Source of the DNA: Symsagittifera roscoffensis
Taxonomy: Eukaryota > Xenacoelomorpha > Acoela > Convolutidae
Reading direction: 5' to 3'
DNA length: 64,000 bases
Assembly (NCBI RefSeq): GCF_963678635.1
Contig: NC_087065.1
Location: forward strand, 37,537,888 to 37,601,887
In this document: positions 25,001 to 33,105 of the stretch, in pieces
Numbering within the stretch: the first letter of the stretch is position 1
Layout of the letters: the number at the start of each line of letters is the position of its first letter
Translations under genes and position numbers: made by a program
Notes under the pieces: model-generated
Seen by the model: only the letters and a program-made list of their open reading frames with translations
Databases searched by the model: none
What the model was told of the DNA's origin: nothing

Positions 25001-28000
25001 TTGCAAAATTGAGGTAATTGAGTTCACCGGATCTCGTCCTCCATGTAAAAGAAAAAATAACAGCCATTTTTTTCGAATCTTAAATAACTTGCTTAAAATT
25101 TTTTTGGAATCCGAGTAAAAACGAGGAAAATTTATGGAACTAGTTCATGCGACCTTTTTTATCAAATTTTTTTTTCGATTGTAAGGTTTTTTTGATTTTT
25201 CTTCCGGCTAGCGTGCAATACTACGCAGGTAATGTATCGCAAAAGGCGCGAAGCCCAGTTTCGCCACTGTTTTTTTTCGTATTTTTTTCGGAAAATTTCA
25301 ATCAATGCACGTTTAGATGGAGTTGTGTCAGATGGTGGTGGACTGCTGTGGACAACAGAGAAGCTACGAGAGGTTCTATGGACTCCTAGCCAGCAAGTTC
25401 TGCCTCTTACGCAAGGAGTACATGCAGGGCTTCGAGACCATCTTCAAACAGCAATACGAAACCATCCACCGTCTAGACTCGAACAAACTGCGCAATGTGG
25501 CCAAACTTTTCGGTCATATGCTTTACTGTGACGCCTTGCCATGGACTGTTAGTGAATAATTCTAGAAAGTGTTTTCACTTTTAAAGTAGCTCCATGAACT
25601 ATTTTTGACTTTTTTGGGGTCTAGGGCAAACATCCGCTGTCAAACATCCGAACTTATGTAATAATTACGTAATATTATGACGTTAGAGTTTCGAATACAA
25701 GACATCGATTCCAATTTAGCGCGTGTCAACGCTTCCTGGCCATAACTGGTTCTATTTTTCATATAGATTCTTACCCTCTGTTTGCAAGCTTGTTACTCGT
25801 TGGCACGACTGTGGCGGTCACTTTTTTCTGCCAATGCAACATCTTTTAAGCGAACGGTAGAAATCGGATCTTTGCTATATTTTTTGTTAAATGTCGGTTG
25901 TTTGCCCTAGTTAAGCTGTTTTTTTTTCGGATGTTTGCGACTCTTTTGGTTTATCGGATGGTTGCACGGTACCCCTTTTTCATAAGCAATTGAAGTTGCC
26001 TGCAAGTGCTTGAGTCAAGTGATTGTGGTTGTCGATTATTTTAAAATTGTATGTTTTTTCAGAATCTTTTAGCACAGGACTTACAGAAACAAACCTAATT
26101 TTGAAGAAAAAAAATAACATGAAAAACTTTTTAGTTATTTTTTATGAGTATGGCTGGAACATACCGGCTACCCTTGCTTATATTTGCGATTAGCAAGCGT
26201 TATAAAATTGCAACATAGACAAAAACAGAGTCACTTGGTATATAGGTTAATTTTGAATTCAAATTTCTAAACGTCTTCGGTACACTTACCCTGGAGGTAA
26301 CGAATACGCCTGGGACGGCAAAGGTCGTGGTTTCGAATCTGAGTAGGGCCTATTTTTTTTAAAAAAGGGGAATTATTCCGTTTCAATAAAGTTGTAGGCT
26401 CATTATCGTTTACTTATATTTTGTCGGCTTAGTTGTCACATCTTAGAATTTTTTGCCGCATGCTGTTTTCATTGTAGTTGCTTTTTAGTTTTTCATTTAC
26501 TCCTGCAATCTGTAATTCATTTAACCTTGACTTCGTTTATTTTCCTTTGTTTTTTTTTCGCTAAAAAATTTTTTCGGCCTAAATGATTTTGTTTTATGTT
26601 TTATTGTCTTACTAATTTTGTGTCGCTCGACGGAACCATAATGTGTATACTTTCGTCCAGATCGCAGAAAACGTTGAGAATCTCAGAATAGATTTTATAG
26701 TTCAAAGTTTTTCATGACAACATTTTTATTTTCGCTTGATAATTGTATTTGAATTTTCATTAAATGCCGTCGAATGTGTTACTGGACGTGTTTTCAGCAA
26801 ATAGAAAATGATTTCAGACATAATTATTAATTGTGGTTCCTTCGGAAATTTTTCTGTTTCATCGGGACTTGGTGGCTCTCCTTTTCTTTTCTGTCTGCTA
26901 GCTTGCTATGCTATTTTTGTGGTATCGCAAGTTATGCGAAGCTCCGTTTCAAAGGTGCTAAATGGTACAACTGAAGGGAACTTACCAAAAAAGGATGGTA
27001 GGTTTTGGAAGACGTGAACGCCTGACATAAAAGCTATGACATGCTTTTCAGGTGATCGAGTGCATCCATTTGAACGAAAACGAGACAACCTCATCGGGTA
27101 GAATTTTCATCAAATACCTATTCCAAGAGCTATCCCAACACATGGGCTTACCGAGACTCCATTCAAGACTGAGTGACCCGTAAGTCAATTTGAGCTTCCT
27201 ATTTTCCAATAAAAAAATCTGCGTTGTACTTGTTATAAATAGAATTACAAATTCGAATTCAATAAAATTTAGTAATTGTAAATGCAAATTCAGTAAATCT
27301 ATCAATTGGAACGTGTCAAATTGGTGTGTTTGGTTTAGGACGATGGCAGTTTACTTCGAAGGGATATTCCCGCGAGACAACCCTAAGCATACCCGCTTTG
27401 CCATTAATATGTTCACCTCAATTGGACTGGGAGGACTGACGGACGAACTGAGGGCCCATATTGCATCTGTTTCATCCACAACTAACATAAACGGAGGTAT
27501 GTCAGTAGATCTGAGATTAATTGAAATTGTTTTCAATTTATAGTATTGTATGAAATGAACTCGTCTAAGAACGATTTGTTTGCTGCGAAAAATTGACCAA
27601 ATTCAAAATAACTTCTTCAGATGAAACTGATTAACCAACGAATTTCATACAAACCATAGTGTGTTTTTTAAACTCTAGTTACATAGTTTGCGTTGTCTAT
27701 TGTAGGGAATAAGTTCTTTTTTGCCTAAGACACATTTTACTTAGATAGTAATTTAGGGACACTAAGCAAAAAAGTAGGATGCGAAGACTGTAATCTAGAT
27801 TTAAACTATAATACTTAATGTTAGCCCCCAACGTGGCCCTTCCGAAGAGAGAAGGGATGGATGATAGCTCAGATGACTCATCATCAGAGGACGACAGCAG
27901 TGACAGTAGCAGTAATTCAGACTCCACCTCCTCCGAGGATCCTCAAGACAACAACGGTGAGAAACGATCTTCTGAATCGCAATACAAGTTTACATTTTCA

Positions 28001-29610
28001 GAAGACTGTTTTTATGTTGATTTGTTAAATTTTAAACCAACAACCAGTTTTTCAAGCAAGCAGAGGTGTAATAGGGGTGAGGGGTGATGGAACCCCTTGA
28101 GTGCCCATAATAACTATCCCCGACTCGGTTTCGAACAGCAAGTCAAATAATTTATGTGTCGTTTTGTTTCCTCGTTTTTTCCTCAGGATGTTTCACCTCC
28201 ATTTTATGTATTCCTCAGACGAGTTGTGAAGAAAACGTATTGCATACAAAAAATCAAGACCATTTATAATTTTCATTTCCTGAGATTATATATGTATTTG
28301 TTGTGACGTGGTTAGGCAAAAGATTACACGAGCTGCACAGGGAAGTCATAAGCAACAGTCTGCACACAAGTCCCCACAGAGGAGTGAAGAACGAGGTGAT
28401 GGTTGATGAGTGGAACAGTCACAGTGCGGGTGGGACCCCCTCTCGCCAGAGACATTGCAAGGGATCCACCACCAGGGACAATATACTCCGCAGGGCCGCC
28501 ATAGAACATCACAGGTGAGTAGTCATGATTCATCACTGCAGTAGACGAACCAAGAAGATAAATAATTTCAATATCAAAGATGTGTGTTGATTTTATTTTA
28601 CTGATTGATGTGAATAAATTAAATCACAATTAAATTTAATTTCTATGTTGATAGGTAATTGGCAATTTCTTTACAAGTGTAAGATGCGAATGCGATGCGG
28701 TATTTTTTTCAGTTGTTCGCCTAACACATTTATTTTTGAGCTGGTATTACTGTGGTGGATAATGATAATTGAGTGTTATTTCAGGAAGCAATCCCGCAAA
28801 CTTTCTTCTAGTTCAGAAGATGAAGCCAACAACAACACGCCCCAACGAAAACCGCATAGTCGACCCGGAACTCCAAATATCAACAGTCTGTCCCGACAAA
28901 AAAGACAACAACAACAACCTACTACTGAAAGCAGGAAACTTAAAGAATCCAAAGATGGTGCTAACGACCAAACAGGTCGCAACAAATCGCCTAGCCGAAA
29001 ACAACAGCACAGTTCATCTCGTGACCGAAATGCGACACGAAAAGAGCAACATGATAAAAAGGATGGAAACGGATCGGAAAGTAGAAAAGAGCGATCAGTG
29101 TCACAGGAAAGGAGAAAAGATAGGACACGTGAGAGAAAACAGAGAAAAAGCTCACGAGAAAGGAGGAACTTGCCAGAGGCCCGCGTGAAACGAGAACCAT
29201 CAGATTGCCGAAATTCGTCGCCAGAAAGACCCCGACGAAATCAGTCAAGAGAACGACGAAGAAAAAGTAAAGATCGAAGCAACTCTCCAGCCAGAACGAC
29301 TTCTCGGAAGAATCGAAGTGGTTCGTCATCTAGCAGAGATCGTCGGAAGACTCGAGACACAGATAAAGAGAACAGGAAAGGCGACAAAAATGGTTTGTAT
29401 TCAAAAGAGGTGAAAAAAGTAGGATCAGGACTGAATGTGGCAGATACATTGGGCCACGAAATAGTATCGCAATACGATAAACTGAAAGAAGAAATGATCA
29501 AAGATTCGAAACATAAAAAGGAATCGAAGCGTTCTGAACGCAAAAGCAGTGCTAACAGAGATTCGGTTGCAGATGGCCGAAGAAGAAGAAAACGCTCAGA
29601 GTCTAATTGA
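1012..29610 (+). CDS. CWC22: Pre-mRNA-splicing factor CWC22 (nucampholin), 5'-partial, 12 exons
   Basis: Exons: 1012-1140, 18508-18601, 18945-19212, 22063-22398, 24117-24273, 24649-24832, 25317-25547, 27052-27179, 27339-27496, 27825-27956, 28316-28514, 28785-29610 (stop TGA). All donors are GT and all phases agree, giving about 946 residues in the window. Exons 1-4 encode the MIF4G domain ([50 protein letters not shown]). Exons 6-9 encode the MA3 domain ([54 protein letters not shown]). An acidic Ser/Asp stretch and a long Arg/Ser/Lys-rich tail follow. In the known family, CWC22 is a spliceosome component that escorts eIF4A3 for exon-junction-complex loading. The N-terminus (roughly 100-150 aa in relatives) is upstream of the window. 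Compared with the human protein, exon 4 has an extra Asn/Ser/Gly-rich linker between the two domains. Confidence 0.95.
1283..1473. mobile_element. hAT-like MITE (short copy)
   Basis: The copy starts CAGGGCGGATTTAGG and ends AGATCCGCCCCTG, so it has inverted ends. The interior has 'ggtcgacctaaaaagggtcgac' (related to other copies) and a poly-C tract. Flanking octamers AATACATT and ACTACTTA agree only partly, so the target duplication is degraded or absent. Confidence 0.7.
1661..1682. repeat. (TA)n microsatellite
   Basis: Eleven uninterrupted TA units are followed by an A-rich run, inside the CWC22 intron. Confidence 0.95.
1690..3465. other. Intron sequence, no feature recognised
   Basis: AT-rich intron sequence of relatively ordinary complexity. 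No repeat family seen elsewhere in the window, no convincing ORF and no tRNA-like motif was recognised. Confidence 0.6.
3472..4195. mobile_element. Palindromic TA-flanked MITE (CAGTGCTGATTTAAATTAAC ends)
   Basis: The ends are inverted: CAGTGCTGATTTAAATTAAC on the left and its complement at 4176-4195. A TA dinucleotide flanks each side (3470-3471, 4196-4197), the target duplication typical of Tc1/mariner-type insertion. Inverted similarity covers about 280 bp on each arm (blocks such as 'ttgggcccaaaattt', 'gaaaactcatgaa', 'cccagtcgatcacagacat'), with a unique centre near 3770-3920. No transposase ORF is present, so it is non-autonomous. A solo arm of the same family lies at 47737-47987. Confidence 0.85.
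4198..5010. other. Intron sequence with one duplicated patch
   Basis: Mostly unremarkable. The patch 4876-4990 (around CGGAATCAGTGAAATATTGC) is repeated at 8390-8510, so it belongs to the locally duplicated intron sequence described for 5670-10370. Short ORFs here have no recognisable motifs. Confidence 0.5.
5015..5260. mobile_element. Small foldback element with C-rich/G-rich ends
   Basis: ACTTAACAATTCCCCCC followed by 'atatgg' occurs at the left end and again near 5203-5225. Its inverse, 'atatgggggggg...attgttaa', closes the right end. The long homopolymer arms could pair. This probably marks a small non-autonomous inverted-repeat element, but the exact ends and target duplication are unclear. 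Confidence 0.45.
5545..5720 (+). repeat. tRNA-derived SINE-like fragment
   Basis: GGAGTTCGAGTCCGGCCAGG resembles a Pol III B box (GGTTCGANTCC) followed by the kind of T-rich tail seen at other tRNA-like fragments in the window. The A box is weak. Downstream, 'ttgttggcttatttcctgtagcgtgc' (5668 onward, shortened here) is repeated at 6165. Confidence 0.4.
5670..10370. repeat. Locally triplicated intron block
   Basis: Three diverged, same-strand copies of a block of about 0.6-1.1 kb follow one another. Landmarks: 'gcgttatcaaagg' or 'gcgttattgaagg' near 6728, 7610 and 9320; 'ggacttgaaaacgacg' or similar near 6982, 8010 and 9728; CGATTCCAGCTGATGATG or similar near 7115, 8150 and 9866. Copies 2 and 3 are the closest pair (shared 'ctaattggcgcatttct', 'tcctgttctggtccctgg'). 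Degenerate repeat B pieces lie inside (5780-6010, 6270-6610, 8830-9035). No conserved reading frame was seen across copies. Confidence 0.7.
10370..12100. other. Intron sequence, no feature recognised
   Basis: No convincing coding or repeat signal. The - strand open frames at 10836-11117 and 11297-11623 have no family motif and no splice or neighbour context, and were not called. Confidence 0.5.
12105..12590 (+). repeat. Repeat B copy, long form
   Basis: Repeat B starts AAGAGTAATGAACGTAGTG and AAGACTCTTATATAGGTC, then a T-tract and CAGGAAAAGTC. The long form next has a perfect hairpin (GTGCATTCA...TGAATGCAC class, near 12197-12232), then 'gaaagtgacgtaaatag', 'tttcgaaagtgg' type blocks and a 3' end of 'ttgcgttcattgactc' plus a CCAAC-TGTCT-GTTGG hairpin in good copies. 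The 3' end is degraded here. Confidence 0.75.
13000..13440 (+). repeat. Repeat B copy, short form
   Basis: Starts GTCAATGGACATAGTGAAG and continues through 'ggtcgtgatgat', 'caggaaaa', 'atcgaacagcaaaagt' and 'gaaattcaaagagctt'. The short form lacks the internal GCATTCAT hairpin of the long form. Confidence 0.65.
13625..13880 (+). repeat. Repeat B copy, 5' half
   Basis: Starts TTTAGAGTCGATGAAGGTAG, then 'tttttttcaggaaaaggc', 'gttcagttccttcc', 'actagcgaacagcggaa' and 'tcagatatcccagcaaaat'. Homology fades before the 3' hairpin. A 117-codon open frame through it (13448-13801) is a by-product. Confidence 0.65.
14290..14470 (+). repeat. tRNA-derived SINE copy
   Basis: A tRNA-like head (GCGTGGCTGAAAGTTTAG, then a B-box-like TATCGAATCCTAGACC) is followed by a body. 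Its 3' part, TCTAGAGCTGCTTTTTGTCGTG, is nearly identical to the copy at 19345-19500. The shared body after the B box identifies a SINE family rather than a functional tRNA gene. Confidence 0.6.
14510..14700 (+). repeat. Repeat B copy, 3' fragment
   Basis: Shows 'ttatcaaaaaagtgtcaa', then 'gaaattcaaagtttc' and the end TGCGTTCATTGACTC followed by 'tttttcaacaatctgttggc'. Confidence 0.6.
14890..15420 (+). repeat. Repeat G copy
   Basis: Shares 'aaacaggtattatgaaaa', 'gggatcgggttttt', 'gagacgctttggaaaat', 'gcagccttc' and 'tgcattagcggctttgccc' type blocks with 40060-40680 and 42330-42700. No terminal repeats or ORF were identified. The class is unknown. Confidence 0.55.
15955..16060 (+). repeat. tRNA-like SINE fragment, weak
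   Basis: 'aaagaggtaacgtagttgac' followed by 'atatcaatccggccaagac' resembles the heads of the copies at 26285 and 38500. Both boxes are degenerate. Confidence 0.35.
16150..16450. mobile_element. hAT-like MITE copy, 3' truncated
   Basis: Begins AGGCGGACGCCCCCCTC, then 'ttcgatcccctgccg' and CTAACGGACCCTTAAATTTTT, the same order as the complete copy at 17394. It also has 'cgccctttttggcctg' and 'aggagagctccaaaaatcaa'. The right terminal repeat is missing. Confidence 0.6.
16686..17339 (-). other. Unexplained 217-codon open frame
   Basis: This is one of the longest uninterrupted frames not assigned to a gene. Its first 30 or so codons read antisense through repeat B (17262 onward), which argues against a native start. 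The rest (16690-17230) is somewhat less AT-rich than its surroundings and has no similarity I recognise and no predicted domain. It may be a fragment of an unrecognised mobile element. No function is proposed. Confidence 0.2.
17262..17960 (+). repeat. Repeat B copy, long form, split by a hAT-like MITE
   Basis: Starts CAGAGTAATGAACGTAGTG, contains the hairpin block up to GAATGCACTTAGG at 17381-17393, is interrupted by the MITE at 17394-17666, and resumes at CACTTAGGTATATATGC. It continues to the 3' end 'ttttcaatcttcggttggctatg' near 17955. The interruption shows that repeat B was in place before the MITE. Confidence 0.85.
17394..17666. mobile_element. Complete hAT-like MITE with 8-bp target duplication
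   Basis: The 273-bp element starts CAGGGGCGGACGCC and ends AGATCCGCCCCTG. A perfect 8-bp direct repeat, CACTTAGG (17386-17393 and 17667-17674), flanks it. An 8-bp duplication with CAGGG-type ends fits the hAT superfamily. There is no coding capacity. The interior includes C-tracts of about 15-18 bases. Confidence 0.9.
18125..18197 (-). repeat. tRNA-like sequence (SINE head or tRNA pseudogene)
   Basis: Read on the - strand: TGGCGCTCCGGTAGTGACGG resembles a degenerate A-box region, and TGGTTCAAATCGC a B box, about 30 nt apart. An acceptor stem is not convincingly paired, so a functional tRNA is unlikely. Confidence 0.45.
18715..18900. repeat. Short tandem array before CWC22 exon at 18945
   Basis: The motif TTTCTCACTCAGTGATTACG recurs in diverged form about four times (18716, 18763, 18835 and 18855 areas), alternating with 'gaaatatac' pieces. 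Irregular period of about 45-60 bp. It ends about 45 bp before the splice acceptor. Confidence 0.55.
19345..19500 (+). repeat. tRNA-derived SINE copy
   Basis: The B-box-like CTAGGTTCGAATCCGAGAC is followed by a body matching 14385-14465 ('tagctgaatttttactaatg', 'gcttatttctac', TATAGAGCTGCTTTTTGTCGTG). The tRNA-like head is degraded upstream. 'tcgtgttccaac' is repeated three times just after. Confidence 0.6.
19640..20010 (+). repeat. Repeat B copy, short form
   Basis: Shows 'gaacgtagctcagaattata', 'tttttcaaggaaat', 'gaatagcaaaagtgtaagg', 'tttcgaaagtggaatttaat', 'ccagcggaataaaa' and 'gttcttcaactgtttgttcgct'. Confidence 0.65.
20100..20560 (+). repeat. Repeat B copy, long form
   Basis: Starts TTAAGAGTAATGAACGCAG, contains the GCATTCATG...TTATGAATGC hairpin (20153-20185), and ends 'ttgctcttttccaactg' plus TCAGTTGGCTTAGC, so the 3' CCAAC/GTTGG hairpin is intact. 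Confidence 0.75.
20560..22062. other. Intron sequence, no clear feature
   Basis: The open frame at 21093-21485 ends through a degenerate repeat-B-like 3' tail ('ttgccatttttcaactttctgtatgctatg', shortened). Weak B-box-like 'gagctcgaatctg' at 20712. Nothing else was recognised. Confidence 0.45.
22555..22900 (+). repeat. Repeat B copy, short form
   Basis: Starts TTAAGAGTCGATGAAGGTAG, then 'ttttttcaggaagtcttg', 'actatcgaatagcaaaagt', 'acagcggaataaaattttt' and 'attctagaaattcgaatagc'. The 3' hairpin is missing and the copy runs into repeat F. Confidence 0.65.
22900..23480 (+). repeat. Repeat F, two adjacent diverged copies
   Basis: Copy 1 (22900-23190) and copy 2 (23260-23470) share 'cgtgattgcaacg'-like, 'gagaaaaattcgtttgaaa', 'ttttgagcgtgtaaagcaagcgag' and 'gtttattatag'-like blocks in the same order. 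A third copy is at 29900-30240. No ORF or terminal repeats were seen. Class unknown. Confidence 0.5.
23850..23905 (+). repeat. Repeat B 3'-end fragment
   Basis: Contains 'cttgccttcgtagatttttttcc' (shortened) then AACTGTCTGCAGGCTATG, the terminal hairpin region of repeat B. The rest of the element is unrecognisable. Confidence 0.5.
25621..25965 (+). mobile_element. Element with inverted AAACATCCG-type ends and a conserved core
   Basis: The left end has AGGGCAAACATCCG and a second AAACATCCG 9 bp on. The right end has inverse copies (GGTTGTTTGCCCTAG at 25896-25910, CGGATGTTTGCG at 25928-25939). The centre (25740-25830) matches, on the opposite strand, the core of the element at 48490-48945 at roughly 80% over about 90 bp, including GCCAACG, AAGCTTGC and ACAGAGGGTA blocks. 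Probably a non-autonomous DNA transposon family with variable ends. It lies in a CWC22 intron. Confidence 0.55.
26285..26370 (+). repeat. tRNA-derived SINE-like fragment
   Basis: Contains CTGGAGGTAACGAATACG, 'gcctgggacggcaaagg' and the B-box-like GTGGTTTCGAATCTGAG, followed by a T-run. The same head occurs at 38500-38600. Confidence 0.5.
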
Positions 29611-29899
29611 GCGTATGAAAAATTATGGCTATATGTTCTCTTTTTATTTGCTGATTTATTATTTATGTTCTATAAGTTTTTGTCAAAGCGATTTGTAACA
29701 GTATATAAGATTCCCCATTCATTTTGGCAGATGTTTTAAATATTCTTTACTAGAAATAGAATTGACCTGAGAGCAAATTTGTGTTTCATCCGATAACTTA
29801 GTTGAACAGGTATTCTAGGTGACCAGAATGATTGGCTTGACAGTTTGTGTATTTGTGAAATTAAAAGCTGAGTAAATGACTAAAAAGTTTTTTAATGTG

Positions 29900-30240
29900 T
29901 TGCAACAATTGTTGAAAATGTTTACAAACGTTTTTTGTTCCGACCATTTAAAAAATGGGGAGGAGCTTTTGTGTTCGAATGTGTTTTAGTTTTTCTATTT
30001 TTGTTTTCCGCACATAAGCAACTGCCACAAATCATCATCGGAATTGATCGAGTGATATATCAAATTGAAGCCTTTTCGGTCGTGATTCGAACAAAATTTT
30101 TTAAAAAATTTAAAAGTTTTCTCAGTATCGAGAAAAACTGGTTTGAAATTTTTTAATTTTTATTTCAATTCGAGCGAATAAAGCGAGCGTTATTTTGTTA
30201 TATAAGGCGAATTTCGAAATTAATTTGAAGCTCACTATGA
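29900..30240 (+). repeat. Repeat F copy
   Basis: Shares 'tttttgttccgaccatt', 'tggggaggagcttttgtgttcg'-like, 'gagaaaaactggtttgaaa', 'tcgagcgaataaagcgagcg' and 'gttatataag' with 22900-23480 in the same order. Confidence 0.5.
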
Positions 30241-30685
30241 CTTCCAATTTTAAATGGTGTGAAAATTAATTTTTTCAATGCGAATTGAACAGACCTAAGG
30301 ATTTCAACAAAATTTCTTTGGACAAGTATCGTACATGATTAAATCTTAATTAAATAATGTTTTTTTTAGGAAAACCAGGAAGTCTTGAAATTGCTCACGC
30401 TTAAAAAGATTTTTCGTGGTTTGGCTTTTTGTTTCATTTTTAATTGAGTTGCACTTGTAATTCTTTTGCCAAATGGAATGAAAATAAAGTTTTCCAATTA
30501 GAAACATGCATATGGTGCAAAAATTGACTTTAGTTTCAAATGTGGATTTCAGCTTTAAGGTTTTCAGTGGTAGAAAAGTTAAACCGTTTGGTCCGGTTTT
30601 CTCTACTTGGATTAGTGTGTCAAATAATTTTCATAAACAGAGTTTTCCTAAAACTGAAAGAGGTTCGAGGTGGTTTTTTTATTAG

Positions 30686-31145
30686 TCGATGAACGTATTG
30701 AAGACTCTCTTATAGGTCGTGATGATTTTTTGTTTTTCAGGAAAACGTCTCAAAGTTTGTTCTAATTTTTTTTTGCAATTTGACTTCAATTTTCTTTAAC
30801 TTGGTTTTTTGAGGAGAGCAAACTTCACTATCAAACAGCAAATGTGTGAAGGTCACAAAAAACATTTCGAGTGAATTTCAATTTTTTAAAGTTTAAGATT
30901 TCCCTCCGGAACAAAAAAAACTACTCATTGACCCAATTTTCTTAAATTTGTTCAATTTTATCGAAAATGTGTCAGTCATTAATTGTTCCAGAAATTCAAA
31001 GAGCTTCTAAGTTTGATCTATTTTTTAATTTGAAATCCGAAAGTTGAAATTTTGCAAAGAATAAGTTTTCTTTCGTTTATTTTCGCATTTTTTTGTTTTC
31101 TTTCGTTTATTGACTCTTTTGCAACTGTCTGTTGGCTGTCTTTCT
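30686..31145 (+). repeat. Repeat B copy, short form
   Basis: Starts AGTCGATGAACGTATTGAAG and 'actctcttataggtcgtgatg'-like sequence, then 'tatcaaacagcaaatgtg' and 'gttccagaaattcaaagagc', and ends TTGACTCTTTTGCAACTG plus TCTGTTGGCTG. Confidence 0.75.
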
Positions 31146-31319
31146 TTTAAACTCAAAATTTTCCTCAGTTGAGTTAATTGATTGTCTGCTGGTTATGCTA
31201 CATAAGCCACTTAGCGGGTGTAGTGTTATATTACAAATAAACTTTCTTTCTTACCCAATTAGCAAATAGAGCTTTTTTGGTTGCTCATTTGCTGCATAGC
31301 TATGGCATTTTGATAGCAT

Positions 31320-31545
31320 CAGTTTTGTTGGTGGCTAGTGTTTGTATTTTTTCAAGCTACCATGGCGCAAATGCGAGGACGTGGGACTAAACAGACGAAG
31401 TGACGGTTCGGTTCCGAAACCTAGCAAAAGTTTCATTTTGCCGTGTCTTTCCTTATTTCACCGTTTAACCTTTTTTGAGCTACTTTTTGCCGTTATCTTG
31501 CTTGCGTTCGAGACAGATAGCTTCGCCTCTGCGTTTTCAACTATT
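31320..31545 (+). repeat. tRNA-derived SINE-like copy
   Basis: Contains 'gtggctagtgtttgt', 'ggacgtgggactaaac', B-box-like CGGTTCGGTTCCGAAACC, then 'gagctactttttgccgttatc', which parallels the 'gagctgctttttgtcgtg' body of the copies at 14290 and 19345. Confidence 0.5.
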
Positions 31546-31807
31546 CCAAATTATAATGAGCTATAAAAGCGCAATTTAGGACCATTTTTTGATTGATGGA
31601 GCCGAGCGGCTATATTTTTCTAAAATGTATTTTGTGCACCTCGTCAAAGTGACGCTTTTTTTTTTAATTGAAAAAATAAGAAATGCAATCAAATAAAACC
31701 CCGGTTCTAAATTGCGTTGAAATAAAAATTTTACAACTCTTGATACCAAAAGCATGGTCATCAAAGTTTCGTTAGTTTTAAAGGTTTTCAAGGTCGTTTA
31801 TTTTTAA

Positions 31808-32250
31808 GATTCGATAAACGTAGTGAAGGCTTTTCTAATCATGATGATTTTTTTTTCCAGGAAACTTTAAGAAATATGCTCACGCTCCAATAAGATTTTT
31901 CGCTGTTTGACTTGTCATATTTTTAAAGTTCAGTTAATTTCCTGTGTTATAAAGATAGCAAACTCCACTATCGAAGAGCAAAAGTGTAAAGGTCACAAAA
32001 ACGTGATCTTTTCTGTATTTGATTTTCAGATTTCCCAGCGGAAAAATCTTTAACCTATTGATCCAGTTTTTCACAAGAACTAGAATTAACCAATCTAAAA
32101 AGTGTCAGCACCATAAATTTTTCTTGAAATGTAAAGGATTTTAAAGCCATGTTTTTTAACCTTGAAATTTGAAAGGTTTACTTTTTCAAAAAAAGTGAAT
32201 TTTTTTGATGCGTTCATTGACTTTTCCAACAGTCTGTTGGCTATGTTTTC
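31808..32250 (+). repeat. Repeat B copy, short form
   Basis: Starts AAGATTCGATAAACGTAGTG, then 'ttttttttccaggaaact', 'ctatcgaagagcaaaagtg' and 'cccagcggaaaaatc', and ends 'gacttttccaacagtctg' plus TTGGCTATG. Confidence 0.75.
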
Positions 32251-33105
32251 GTTGGCATGTGTAAAATATAGTTTAGAGAAGTCATCAAATAAAGGACGCC
32301 TTCAATTGAAAGATTCATTTTAACCAAACTAAGCAGCTTTTATACCAGAAAATTCTACAAATTCAAATTACCGATTGGTTTAAAGACAAGCGTAGGGTTA
32401 ATACAGATGGCTTTTTAATTGCTAGAAATTTTTCAAGGATGAGAAAAAACTATGGCATAGCATGGGCTTTTCTGCCGCGTCAATTTAGGTGCTTCAGAAC
32501 ACTTTCTGGAGTAAAGGATGGTATGTTGAAGTACATTATTACCTGTTAGCTAACGAGTTGAATTTAGTTATTGTGGTTTTTCTTTATTCAGGAAAATTTG
32601 TTGCTTCTCATATTTACTTCGTTCTGAGAAACAGCAAATTTTCTTGGAGAAAGAAAAAACCACTAATTAAATTCAATTTGTTCACTAAAATGTATACAAA
32701 CTTAAATTCTGTGTTTAAAATGAAATCAGTACGATGAAAAGTGCTCAATTAGGTACAGCAATGACAATGTCTTGAAGTACCTTATATTGCCTGCAACAAA
32801 AACTTTCGAGCCCCAAGTATTTTTTTACTGCGTGCTTAGAACAATAAGAACAATTCCAAGATTTGATAACCATTATCAAATCAAATAACCAAATGGAGCA
32901 TACGTCAGGCGCTATGAGAATCATGTGTGCGATTTACCTGACAACATAAACGTGTCCTGTGATTTTCAGATTCTGATGTTATCTGTCACATATTATCGTC
33001 TGACTGACATCATTGTATCCCCTAGTCTATAATACATTACCGAAAATGTTGGGTGGGGTCCTTGAACGACGAGCCACTTCTAAATGACCCTGTCAATTTC
33101 CGGTC

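Larger units (their letters stand above)
29611..33105. other. CWC22-MBTPS2 intergenic region
   Basis: About 3.5 kb between the CWC22 stop and the MBTPS2 start. ATTAAA at 29858 is a possible CWC22 polyadenylation signal, not verified. The rest holds repeat F, two repeat B copies, a tRNA-like SINE and unassigned AT-rich sequence (32260-33000). TATAAT at 33029 is within 80 bp of the MBTPS2 ATG but is not evidence enough for a promoter call. Confidence 0.6.

Noticed and set aside
25548-25556. Donor at 25552 (A|GTGAAT) for the CWC22 exon ending PWT
   Set aside because: It would leave one extra base and shift the next exon out of frame. GTTAGT at 25548 gives TVIEC in frame.
28769-29329. Long alternative frames over the last CWC22 exon
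   Set aside because: They are shadows of the Arg/Ser/Lys-rich tail in other frames. The repetitive codons keep several frames open.
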